A stretch of DNA of 12,189 nt from contig DIUS01000029.1 of the NCBI GenBank assembly GCA_002423075.1, positions 1,374-13,562 on the forward strand. The letters run 5' to 3'. Each line of letters begins with the position of its first letter. Within the stretch, counting starts at the first letter, position 1. A model generated the notes under the pieces. It saw only the letters and a list, made by a program, of their open reading frames with translations, did not search any database and was not told the origin of the DNA. The translations under genes and the position numbers were made by a program. Origin of the DNA: Microbacteriaceae bacterium UBA6152. GTDB taxonomy: Bacteria > Actinomycetota > Actinomycetes > Actinomycetales > Microbacteriaceae. Below, piece after piece: positions 5,437 to 12,189 of the stretch.

Positions 5437-6356
5437 GCAACACGTCCGGCCGCACGAGAGTCGCGGTCAACGCCACTCAGAGCTCAACCATCAGACTCGA
5501 CAAGGTCGGCATCGACATTCGGGGAGAGCTCTTTCGCGCCGTGCTTCTCCTTTCGATCATGCTCGGCGTCGTCATGCTGGCGACTCTGCTCATCTTCGTG
5601 GCCGTGCGCGGTGGTGACCGACTCGACCTCAACCTCTTCACGCAAATGCCGTCGTCGATCAACGTCGACACCTCGGGTTTCTTGCCGGCCATCGTCGGCA
5701 CGACCTATGTCATGCTCGGCGTGCTCGTCACGATTGTTCCCTTGGGTGTCAGCGCGGCGATCTACCTTGAGGAATATGCTGATCGCGACAAGTGGTACAA
5801 CCGCATTATCGAGGTCAACATTCAGAACCTCGCGGCTGTGCCGTCAATCGTGTTTGGCATTCTGGGCCTCGCCTTCATCGTGCGCGGGCCGCTGAACCTC
5901 GGCTTCGTCGCGTTTGCTGGCTCGCTCACGCTCGCCATGATGGTGCTGCCGACGGTGATCATCGCTGCGCGTGAGGCGATTCGCGGCGTGCCGCCCACCC
6001 TGCGCGATGCGTCGTTGGGCCTCGGTGCGACGAAGTGGCAGACAACGTGGCGACAGGTGCTTCCGCTCTCGGTGCCCGGCATCGTTACCGGCACCATTCT
6101 CGCCATGTCTCGGGCGATCGGAGAGACGGCGCCCCTGCTCCTCGTCGGTGCGACCACCTTCGTGCGCTTCCTGCCCGAGAGTGCCTTCGAGGGCGCCTAC
6201 AGCGCGATCCCCGTGCAGATCTACCAGTGGGCCGTACGGCCCCAAGACGAGTTCCGCGTGCTTGCCGCTGCTGGTGCACTCGTGCTCGTCGCCCTTCTAC
6301 TCGTCATGAACTCTTTCGCGATCTGGTTGCGCGCGCGCTCCCGCAAAGAGATCTAG
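5433..6356 (+). CDS. pstA: Phosphate ABC transporter permease PstA, first system
   Basis: The second channel subunit, 307 aa, pairing with PstC1. It has hydrophobic segments at about 33-58, 86-111, 134-151, 157-180, 215-240 and 275-298. The EAA loop RDASLGLGATKWQTTWRQVL begins at 191, followed by SRAIGETAPLL (226-236), a characteristic PstA signature. It starts at the ATG that overlaps the pstC1 stop by four bases and is followed by a 37-base gap to pstB1. It is shorter than the PstA of the opposite operon (361 aa) because it lacks that protein's extra N-terminal membrane segments, so the two systems are not simple copies. Confidence 0.92.
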   Translation: MSNTSGRTRVAVNATQSSTIRLDKVGIDIRGELFRAVLLLSIMLGVVMLATLLIFVAVRGGDRLDLNLFTQMPSSINVDTSGFLPAIVGTTYVMLGVLVTIVPLGVSAAIYLEEYADRDKWYNRIIEVNIQNLAAVPSIVFGILGLAFIVRGPLNLGFVAFAGSLTLAMMVLPTVIIAAREAIRGVPPTLRDASLGLGATKWQTTWRQVLPLSVPGIVTGTILAMSRAIGETAPLLLVGATTFVRFLPESAFEGAYSAIPVQIYQWAVRPQDEFRVLAAAGALVLVALLLVMNSFAIWLRARSRKEI

Positions 6357-6393
6357 ACCCATCCCCGACTCCATACTGAAAGAGCTGAAACTG

Positions 6394-7218
6394 ATGACTG
6401 ACGTCGCGCCGAAGACCCGCCCCGAATCGTGGCCGCACCGCACGGTGTTCACCATCGAAGATCTCAATGTCTACTACGGCGGGTTCCACGCCGTCACCGG
6501 GGTCGACCTCGCGTTCGGGGTCAACGAGATTACGGCTTTGATCGGACCCTCGGGCTGTGGTAAGTCGACGGTGCTGCGGTGCCTCAACCGCATGAACGAT
6601 CTGATTCCGTCCGCGCGTGTCAAGGGTCGCGTCGAGTACCACGGCATCGACATCTACGGCCCGAAGATCGATCCGATCGAGGTGCGCCGCCGCATCGGCA
6701 TGGTGTTTCAGAAGCCCAACCCGTTTCCGAAGTCGATCTACGACAACATCGCCTACGGTCCTCGTGTAACCGGCATGAGCGTCGAGAACATGGACGACCT
6801 CGTCGAGCAGACGTTGCGTCGTGCTGCTCTGTGGGACGAAGTGAAAGACAAGCTCAAGCAGAACGCTTATGGCCTGTCGGGCGGTCAGCAGCAGCGTCTC
6901 TGCATCGCCCGTGCGATCGCGACCGACCCTGACGTGATCTTGATGGACGAGCCGTGCTCGGCCCTCGACCCGATTGCCACGGGCCGGATCGAAGACCTCA
7001 TGCACGAGCTGCGCGACACCTACTCGATCGTCATCGTGACGCACAACATGCAGCAGGCCGCGCGCGTCTCTGACCGCACGGCGTTCTTCAGCGTGCAGCA
7101 GAAAGACGAGGACAGCGATCGCACGGGCGTGCTCGTCGAGTTCGGCGAGACCACCCAGATCTTCGAGCAGCCGAAAGACGAGCGCACCGAGGGCTACATC
7201 TCGGGCCGCTTCGGGTAG
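6394..7218 (+). CDS. pstB: Phosphate ABC transporter ATPase PstB, first system
   Basis: Hydrolyses ATP on the cytoplasmic face to drive phosphate import. The 274-aa protein has Walker A GPSGCGKST (51-59), Q-loop glutamine 106 (VFQKPNPFP), signature LSGGQQQR (161-168), Walker B VILMDE (181-186) and H217 of the H-loop. The N-terminal 15 residues are an extra tail compared with the other PstB here. It also has an acidic insertion (QQKDEDSD, 235-242) before the last strand. The purine-rich GAAAGAG about 8 bases upstream is a weak ribosome-binding site. It ends ...GRFG-stop, the same ending as the convergent pstB2, and the two stops are separated by 11 bases. Confidence 0.94.
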   Translation: MTDVAPKTRPESWPHRTVFTIEDLNVYYGGFHAVTGVDLAFGVNEITALIGPSGCGKSTVLRCLNRMNDLIPSARVKGRVEYHGIDIYGPKIDPIEVRRRIGMVFQKPNPFPKSIYDNIAYGPRVTGMSVENMDDLVEQTLRRAALWDEVKDKLKQNAYGLSGGQQQRLCIARAIATDPDVILMDEPCSALDPIATGRIEDLMHELRDTYSIVIVTHNMQQAARVSDRTAFFSVQQKDEDSDRTGVLVEFGETTQIFEQPKDERTEGYISGRFG

Positions 7219-7238
7219 AGCGCCTCGCGCTACCCGAA
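7210..7238. terminator. Bidirectional terminator-like hairpin between the two convergent pstB genes
   Basis: TTCGGGTAG (7210-7218) pairs perfectly with CTACCCGAA (7230-7238). After one A/G mismatch the stem continues as GCG (7220-7222) with CGC (7226-7228) around a 3-base loop. The outer arms are the last codons (Phe-Gly-stop) of both genes, so the inverted repeat arises from the homologous ends of two convergent paralogues. No T-tract is present on either strand. Confidence 0.6.
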
Positions 7239-8009
7239 CCTGCCGGAGACGTAGTCTTCAGTCGCTTGCACGCTCGGGTTCGAGAAGATCGTCGCCGTCT
7301 CGTCGTATTCGATGAGCTTGCCCGGCAGGCCGGTACCGGCGATCGTGAAGAACGCGGTCTTGTCAGAGACTCGGCTCGCCTGCTGCATGTTGTGCGTCAC
7401 GATGACGATCGTGTACTCGTCTTTGAGTTCTTCGATGAGGTCTTCGATCGCGAGCGTCGAGATGGGGTCGAGTGCTGAGCACGGCTCGTCCATAAGCAGC
7501 ACGTCGGGAGAGACCGCGATGGCGCGAGCGATGCAGAGACGCTGCTGCTGTCCTCCCGAGAGGCTGGCACCGGGGCGGTCGAGCCGGTCTTTCACCTCGT
7601 TCCAGAGGTTGGCCCCGCGCAACGACTGCTCGACGAGCTCATCGGCGTCGTGCTTCGACATGCGGCGATTGTTGAGCTTCACCCCGGCGATGACGTTGTC
7701 GCGAATCGACATGGTCGGAAACGGGTTAGGGCGCTGAAACACCATGCCCACCTGCCGTCGCACCAGGACGGGGTCGACCCCCGGTGCATAGAGGTTGTCG
7801 CCATCGATCAGCACTTCGCCTTCGACGCGTGCGCCGGGAATCACCTCGTGCATGCGGTTGAGGGTGCGCAGAAAGGTCGACTTGCCGCAGCCGGAGGGTC
7901 CGATAAAGGCCGTGACGCTGCGTGGCTCAATGGTCAGGCTGACGCCCTCGACCGCGAGAAACTTGCCGTAGTAGACGTTGAGATCGCTGACTTCAATGCG
8001 TTTCGACAA
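7230..8009 (-). CDS. pstB: Phosphate ABC transporter ATPase PstB, second system
   Basis: ATPase of the second Pst system, 259 aa. It has Walker A GPSGCGKST (37-45), a Q-loop in VFQRPNPFPTMSI (near 90-102), signature LSGGQQQR (150-157), Walker B VLLMDE (170-175) and H206 of the H-loop. It keeps the usual PFPTMSI stretch where PstB1 has PFPKSI. It carries the insertion GTGLPGK near the C-terminus where PstB1 has an acidic one. These differences show long divergence rather than a recent duplication. It is the last gene of the minus-strand operon, 30 bases after pstA2. Its 3' end faces that of pstB1 and shares the junction hairpin. Confidence 0.94.
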   Translation of the reverse strand: MSKRIEVSDLNVYYGKFLAVEGVSLTIEPRSVTAFIGPSGCGKSTFLRTLNRMHEVIPGARVEGEVLIDGDNLYAPGVDPVLVRRQVGMVFQRPNPFPTMSIRDNVIAGVKLNNRRMSKHDADELVEQSLRGANLWNEVKDRLDRPGASLSGGQQQRLCIARAIAVSPDVLLMDEPCSALDPISTLAIEDLIEELKDEYTIVIVTHNMQQASRVSDKTAFFTIAGTGLPGKLIEYDETATIFSNPSVQATEDYVSGRFG

Positions 8010-8039
8010 GGTAGATGGCTCCTGGCTCGTGACGACGGT

Positions 8040-9125
8040 CTACCGGCGCGTGCGCGGCGTGAAATAGCGAGTAATCAGGCGCGCGATGAGGTTAAGCGCC
8101 ATGACGATGAGAATGAGGGTGAGCGCGCCGGCCCAGGCGCGGTCGAGGTAGAACTCGACCTGCGAACCAGGGTTCGCATACTGCGTGTAGACGAACACGG
8201 GCAGGCTCTGCATGCGCTCGCTGAACGGGTTGTAGTTCATGCTCGACGTGAACCCCGCGATGATGAGTAGCGGGGCGGTCTCGCCGATGACGCGGGCGAT
8301 CGCGAGCGTGATGCCCGTGACGATTCCCGCGCCCGCCGTCGGCAGAACGACCTTCGCGACGGTGCGCCACTTGGGTACCCCCAGCGCATACGAGGCCTCG
8401 CGCAGCTCATCGGGTACGAGCTTGAGCATCTCTTCGCTCGACCGCACGACAACCGGAATCATGAGCACGGCCAGCGCGACTGATCCGGCGAAACCCATAC
8501 GTACGCCTTCGCCGAAGAAGAGCGCGAACAGCGCGTAGGCGAAGAGGCCGGCGACGATCGAGGGAATGCCGGTCATGACGTCGACAAAGAACGTAATGGC
8601 CCGCTTGAGCGGACCGCGCCCGTACTCGACGAGGTAGATCGCGGCGAAGAGGCCGACCGGCACCGAGATGATCGTCGCGAGAGCGGTGATCTGCAGGGTG
8701 CCGACGATCGCGTGCAGGGCGCCGCCGCCCTCGCCGATGACGCTGCGCATCGAATGGGTGAAGAAGGTGAGATCGAAGCGCGCCGCGCCGTTGACGACCA
8801 CCGTGTAGAGCAGCGAGATCAGGGGCAGGAGAGCGATGACGAAGGCCGTGATGACGAGCGACGTGACGAGCCGGTCGGTGGCCGCGCGGCGGCCCTCGGC
8901 GGCGCTTGCGATCACGGTGATGAGCACGTCAAAGAGCACGACGCCGACGAGCACCGCGAGCACGATCGGAAACTCGGGCAGTACGCCCGCGGCGGTGAGC
9001 AGTGCGATGACGCTGAGGCCAGCGACCATCGAGGCCGCGAACAGGGCCGGGGCAAACCAGCGCGGCAGCCGACCTGAGGTGTAGCTGTTCGCTTGCATGC
9101 GCGTGCGCCCCGTCGTCGACGTCAT
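8040..9125 (-). CDS. pstA: Phosphate ABC transporter permease PstA, second system (long form)
   Basis: Channel subunit of the second system, 361 aa. It has two extra hydrophobic segments near the N-terminus (about 24-48 and 53-74) before the usual permease core. The core begins with VTSLVITAFVIALLPL (87-102) and includes the EAA loop REASYALGVPKWRTVAKVVLP and the ARVIGETAPLL signature. Long PstA proteins of this kind are common in actinobacteria. The start is the ATG at 9125, which overlaps the stop of pstC2 (ATGA, 9125-9122), implying coupled translation. It pairs with PstC2, and its EAA loop should dock on PstB2. Confidence 0.92.
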   Translation of the reverse strand: MTSTTGRTRMQANSYTSGRLPRWFAPALFAASMVAGLSVIALLTAAGVLPEFPIVLAVLVGVVLFDVLITVIASAAEGRRAATDRLVTSLVITAFVIALLPLISLLYTVVVNGAARFDLTFFTHSMRSVIGEGGGALHAIVGTLQITALATIISVPVGLFAAIYLVEYGRGPLKRAITFFVDVMTGIPSIVAGLFAYALFALFFGEGVRMGFAGSVALAVLMIPVVVRSSEEMLKLVPDELREASYALGVPKWRTVAKVVLPTAGAGIVTGITLAIARVIGETAPLLIIAGFTSSMNYNPFSERMQSLPVFVYTQYANPGSQVEFYLDRAWAGALTLILIVMALNLIARLITRYFTPRTRR

Positions 9126-10087
9126 CGCGACTCCAGCGATCGCTCGTGCCGGTGAACGACCGCCCGCGCGATCGAGTTCACGACCAGGGTGATGATGAAC
9201 AGGATGAGGCCGGTGGCGATGAGGGCATTGACCTGAAGTCCGGCCGACTCGGGAAAGTTCAGCGCGATGTTGGCCGCGATGGTCGAAGGGTTCTCTGGGG
9301 TCAGGATGGCGAGGCTGATGATCGCCGAGGGGGAGAGCACCATCGCGACGGCCATGGTCTCACCGAGGGCGCGGCCGAGACCGAGCATCGAGGCCGAGAC
9401 GATTCCCGACCGTGCGTACGGAAAGACGGTGATGCGAATCATCTCCCAGCGCGTGGCACCCAGCGCGTAGGCCGCCTCTTCATGCAGTACCGGAGTCTGC
9501 ACGAACACCTCGCGGCACAGCGCAGTGATGATCGGCAGCACCATGACGGCGAGCACGACCGCGACGGTCAGCACGGTGCGACCGGTGCCCGAAGCGGGCG
9601 GTGCGAAGAGCGGGAACCAACCCATGTTCTCGGTCAGCCACTGGTAGAACGGTACCGCGGCAGGGGCGAGCACGGTGATGCCCCAGAGCCCATAGACGAC
9701 GCTCGGCACCGCCGCGAGCAGGTCGATGATGTAGCCGAGCGGCTGGGCCAGCCGGCGCGGGGCGTAGTGCGAGATGAACAGGGCGATGCCGATCGCGATC
9801 GGGATCGCGATGACGAGGGCGATCGCGGCCGCCCACACCGTGCCGAAGGCGAGCGGTGCTACGTAGTGCCAGAAGCTCTCGGGCTCGCCGCGCAGGTCGG
9901 CGGGGTCGGCGATCAGCGCGGGCAGCGACTGCGCGACGAGGAAGATGGCGACGGCAGCGAGCGCGACGAGAATCGTGACGCCGGCACCGAGGGCGAGGCG
10001 GCGGAAGATGACGTCGCCCAGACGGGCCTGGATGCTCGAGCGCCCGCTCGCCGCATCGCTCACGGTCGGCGTCGTCGCCCCGGTCAC
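9122..10087 (-). CDS. pstC: Phosphate ABC transporter permease PstC, second system
   Basis: Partner permease of PstA2, 321 aa from GTG 10087. Hydrophobic segments follow a cytoplasmic N-tail (first at about 35-57). The EAA loop EEAAYALGATRWEMIRITVFP and the GRALGETMAVAM signature are typical of PstC. The start choice rests on the GTGA overlap (10087-10084) with the pstS2 stop, which gives normal coupling. Longer in-frame starts up to 10249 would lie inside pstS2 and add an Arg/Pro-rich stretch that looks like a shadow translation. A GTG at 10063 is a possible alternative. Its own stop overlaps the pstA2 start by four bases, so pstS2-C2-A2 are all translationally coupled, unlike pstS1-C1. Confidence 0.92.
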   Translation of the reverse strand: MTGATTPTVSDAASGRSSIQARLGDVIFRRLALGAGVTILVALAAVAIFLVAQSLPALIADPADLRGEPESFWHYVAPLAFGTVWAAAIALVIAIPIAIGIALFISHYAPRRLAQPLGYIIDLLAAVPSVVYGLWGITVLAPAAVPFYQWLTENMGWFPLFAPPASGTGRTVLTVAVVLAVMVLPIITALCREVFVQTPVLHEEAAYALGATRWEMIRITVFPYARSGIVSASMLGLGRALGETMAVAMVLSPSAIISLAILTPENPSTIAANIALNFPESAGLQVNALIATGLILFIITLVVNSIARAVVHRHERSLESR

Positions 10088-11160
10088 CGGATGCTCGCAA
10101 TCGCCGCGAGCACGCGAGCCGCGAGGTCGTCGCTGATCGGCGCGGAGCCGGCGAACTCGGCCGACACGGCCTGGCCCTCGTCGCTCGCCACGAACTCGAG
10201 ATACCCCCGCACGAGGGCCGCGATCTCGGGGTCGCGATACTGCTGGCACGCGATGACGTAGCTGACCAGGACGAGGGGGTAGGTGCCGGGCTCGGTCGTC
10301 GTACGGTCGATGTCGAGCGCCAGGTCGCCCTCGGCGCGGCCCTCTTCGAGCGGCGAGACGGCGACGACCGCCGCGGCGGCCTCGGGCGTGAAGTCGACGA
10401 ACTCGTCACCGACCTTGAGCGCGGCGATACCGAGGTCGCCGGCACGGCTGGCATCGGCGTAGCCGATGGTGTTGAGCCCGTTCGTCACGGCATTGACGAC
10501 GCCTGAGTTGCCCTGCGCTGACTCTCCGCCGAAGGGCCACGAGTCGGCCGCCTCAGCACCCCAGGCATCGGGAGCGGCCTGCGCCAGGTAGTCGGTGAAG
10601 TTCTTCGTCGTGCCCGAGGTATCAGAGCGATGCACCGCGGTGATGGTCGCGGCCGGCAGTCGAGCATCCGGGTTCAGTGCCTCGATCGCCGCGTCGTTCC
10701 AGCGCGTGATGTCGCCGCGGAAGATACGGGCGGTGGTCTCGGCGTCGAGCTGCAGCCGGTCGACCCCACTGACGTTGAAGATGATGGCGAGCGGCGAGAT
10801 GTAGAGAGGCAGATCGATGCCCGTGGTGCCCTCGACGCACGAGCCGAAGTCGCCATCGAGCTCGTCGGACGAGAGCGCCGAGTCAGAGCCGGCGAAGTCG
10901 ACGCCGCCGGCGAGGAACGCTTCTCGGCCGGCACCCGAGCCGGAGGGCTCGTAGTTGATCGTGAGGCCGCCGTTCGCGTTCTGGATGGTCGCGATCCAGA
11001 CTTCTTGAGCCGCGCTTTGCGCCGAGGATCCGGCACCGTCGAGAGTGCCGATCAGGCTGCCCGGCAGCACTTCACGGCCGATCTCATTGGCGGCGCACCC
11101 GGAGACGACGAGCGCGACCAGGGCGGCGAGAGCGCCGAGAGCGAGGCGCGGAGCGAGCAC
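10084..11160 (-). CDS. pstS: Phosphate ABC transporter substrate-binding lipoprotein PstS, second system
   Basis: High-affinity phosphate receptor of the classic actinobacterial PstS type, 358 aa. A short signal peptide ends in the lipobox VSGC with C22. Ligand motifs are GAGSSAQ (42-48), SGSGAGREAF (73-82), FAGSDSAL (89-96) and HRSDTSGTTKNF (177-188), including the Arg-Ser-Asp phosphate-clamp residues as in E. coli PstS. It starts at GTG 11160 with a good Shine-Dalgarno, GAAAGGA, at 11173-11167, 6 bases upstream. It is first in pstS2-C2-A2-B2, with a PHO box about 85 bases upstream. Its stop overlaps the pstC2 start (GTGA). Confidence 0.94.
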   Translation of the reverse strand: MLAPRLALGALAALVALVVSGCAANEIGREVLPGSLIGTLDGAGSSAQSAAQEVWIATIQNANGGLTINYEPSGSGAGREAFLAGGVDFAGSDSALSSDELDGDFGSCVEGTTGIDLPLYISPLAIIFNVSGVDRLQLDAETTARIFRGDITRWNDAAIEALNPDARLPAATITAVHRSDTSGTTKNFTDYLAQAAPDAWGAEAADSWPFGGESAQGNSGVVNAVTNGLNTIGYADASRAGDLGIAALKVGDEFVDFTPEAAAAVVAVSPLEEGRAEGDLALDIDRTTTEPGTYPLVLVSYVIACQQYRDPEIAALVRGYLEFVASDEGQAVSAEFAGSAPISDDLAARVLAAIASIR

Positions 11161-11244
11161 CCGGGTCCTTTCGATGGAGGTCGATCAGCACGACGGCGTG
11201 ACGCATCGGCGTCGCCACGAAGTCAAGCACATTCGGGGCCCAAA

Positions 11245-11262
11245 GGTTAACAGCCCGTTAAC
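11245..11262 (-). promoter_or_regulatory. PHO box (PhoP site) upstream of pstS2
   Basis: On the minus strand two direct units, GTTAACG (11262-11256) and GTTAACC (11251-11245), have the same 7+4+7 layout as the GTTCACC pair before pstS1. A GAATGT element (11234-11229) lies 10 bases after the box, closely matching the GATGCT placement at the other operon. GTTAACC differs from the GTTCACC unit by one base. Confidence 0.65.
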
Positions 11263-11277
11263 GCGACGGCGGCCGGT

Positions 11278-12189
11278 TCAGTCGATCGCGGGTGCGTGCG
11301 TCTCGACGGCGACGAGGCGGGGAGGCTCGGTCTCGCGCGCGAAGTGCATGACGGTGTATTCACCGGTCGACAGTGCAGCGCTGCGGCGCAACTCAGACGA
11401 GATCGCCGAGCCAGCCACCTCGGCCGCGGCGGCGATGATCTGCGGAATCACGGGGCCGTGGCTGCACATCACCGTCGACTTGCCCCGCGTGATCCGTTTG
11501 GCGACCTGCCTCCGAACCCGCTCACTGTCGCCCGAGTAGGCGTCTTGGCTGATGCTGCGAGCCTCGACAACGGGCAAGCCGGTCGCTTCGGCCGTCGGAG
11601 CAATGGTGGCGACGCAGCGGGCGGCGGGGCTCGTGATGAGCACTTCCGGTCCGAACGCAGCAATGCCCCCGGCGACCGACGCCGACTGCTCGATGCCCAC
11701 GTGCAGCAGCGGACGGGTGTGATCGGGGCCATCCCACTGCTCGTGCGGCATCGCCTTGCCGTGCCGCAGCACCACGAGCGCGAAGGTGCGAGCATGACCG
11801 GCCTCGACCTGGGCCGCGAAGCGCTCGACGACGTCGGCGTCGTGTTCGTAGGTCAGGCGTTTCGCTACTTTATGCAGGGCCACCCACTCGAGCGCCAGAA
11901 TCTCGCCGTTCGCCTCGTAGCTGTGGCGTTCCGCCGCGCCGGGATCGACTTCAGCTGACCAGTAGTGCACGACCTTGTCGCGCCCATTGGGCAGCAGGTA
12001 CTCGACTGTGCCGAGCGGAGCGCCGAGCACCACGTCGAAGCCTGTCTCTTCAGCGATCTCGCGCACCGCGGTGTGCGGCAGGGTCTCGCCCGGGTCGACC
12101 TTGCCCTTGGGCAGGGAGACGTCTTTGTGCTGCGTGCGGTGCACGAGCAGGATGCGCACTTTGCCGTCGACGAGCTTCCACACGACAGC
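11278..12189 (-). CDS. Nudix hydrolase / histidine phosphatase fusion, MutT1 type (5' end outside the window)
   Basis: A two-domain protein; 303 residues are in the window and the frame is open to the edge. The Nudix box is perfect (G-x5-E-x7-REIAEETG-F, about residues 29-51). The C-terminal half is a SixA-like histidine phosphatase with RHG (142-144) and SHG (243-245). By analogy with mycobacterial MutT1 it would hydrolyse 8-oxo-(d)GTP or dinucleoside polyphosphates, guarding the nucleotide pool. The in-frame GTG at 12183 is not the start: it is the second Val of an AVVWKL strand that normally lies inside the Nudix fold. The true start therefore lies upstream of the window. The gene runs in the same direction as pstS2, 117 bases before it, with the PHO box in the gap. 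A link to phosphate metabolism is suggested only by position. Confidence 0.9.
   Translation of the reverse strand, partial: AVVWKLVDGKVRILLVHRTQHKDVSLPKGKVDPGETLPHTAVREIAEETGFDVVLGAPLGTVEYLLPNGRDKVVHYWSAEVDPGAAERHSYEANGEILALEWVALHKVAKRLTYEHDADVVERFAAQVEAGHARTFALVVLRHGKAMPHEQWDGPDHTRPLLHVGIEQSASVAGGIAAFGPEVLITSPAARCVATIAPTAEATGLPVVEARSISQDAYSGDSERVRRQVAKRITRGKSTVMCSHGPVIPQIIAAAAEVAGSAISSELRRSAALSTGEYTVMHFARETEPPRLVAVETHAPAID

Noticed and set aside
9146..10261. 371-aa antisense frame through pstC2
   Set aside because: Asp/Arg/Glu/Gly-rich shadow of pstC2 with no family features.
12181..12183. GTG at 12183 as start of the Nudix/phosphatase gene
   Set aside because: The frame stays open to the window edge and the codon is a Val within the AVVW strand of the Nudix fold.

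Overview
The window looks like the chromosome of a high-GC actinobacterium, most likely a member of the Microbacteriaceae. The evidence is the strong G/C bias at third codon positions, a mycothiol-type arsenate reductase pair (C-x3-C), several genes whose start codon lies 6-7 bases after a -10 box (leaderless mRNAs), GTG starts, and GTTCACC-type PHO boxes as in Streptomyces. The genus cannot be told from the sequence.

Layout. (1) Bases 1-50 hold the 5' two thirds of a tRNA-Lys(TTT) on the minus strand. A divergent promoter region separates it from a conserved-looking cytoplasmic protein of unknown function (107-739). That gene ends in a 9-bp hairpin. (2) Bases 740-1047 carry no convincing gene. 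They do carry what looks like a structured RNA of about 208 nt (812-1019), preceded by a TACACT box and closed by an 11-bp pairing of its two ends. (3) Bases 1048-3221 form an arsenic module: a stand-alone arsC, then an arsR-(three-helix bundle)-arsC fusion, both on the minus strand, and a divergent aquaporin-type channel on the plus strand. The same inverted repeat, TAGA-N6-TCTA, lies at the promoter of arsC and again in the arsR/aquaporin divergent promoter. (4) Bases 3234-11262 hold two complete but different high-affinity phosphate ABC transporters in mirror orientation: pstS1-C1-A1-B1 (+) and pstS2-C2-A2-B2 (-). They converge with only 11 bases between the two pstB stop codons. Each is preceded by a two-unit PHO box with identical geometry. 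(5) Bases 11278-12189 hold the 3' part of a Nudix/histidine-phosphatase fusion of the MutT1 type, cut by the window edge.

How the parts may work together. Phosphate starvation would activate both Pst systems through PhoP at the PHO boxes. Pst transporters are also the classic entry route for arsenate. The adjacent ars genes would reduce arsenate to arsenite, the aquaporin would let arsenite leave, and the ArsR domain would control both ars promoters. No ArsB or Acr3 pump is present in the window. The PstS1 and PstS2 anion sites differ, which raises the possibility that one system favours phosphate over arsenate; this is inference. The most novel-looking items are the candidate RNA at 812-1019, the cysteine-free ArsR domain fused to ArsC, and the mirrored Pst pair beside an arsenic module.
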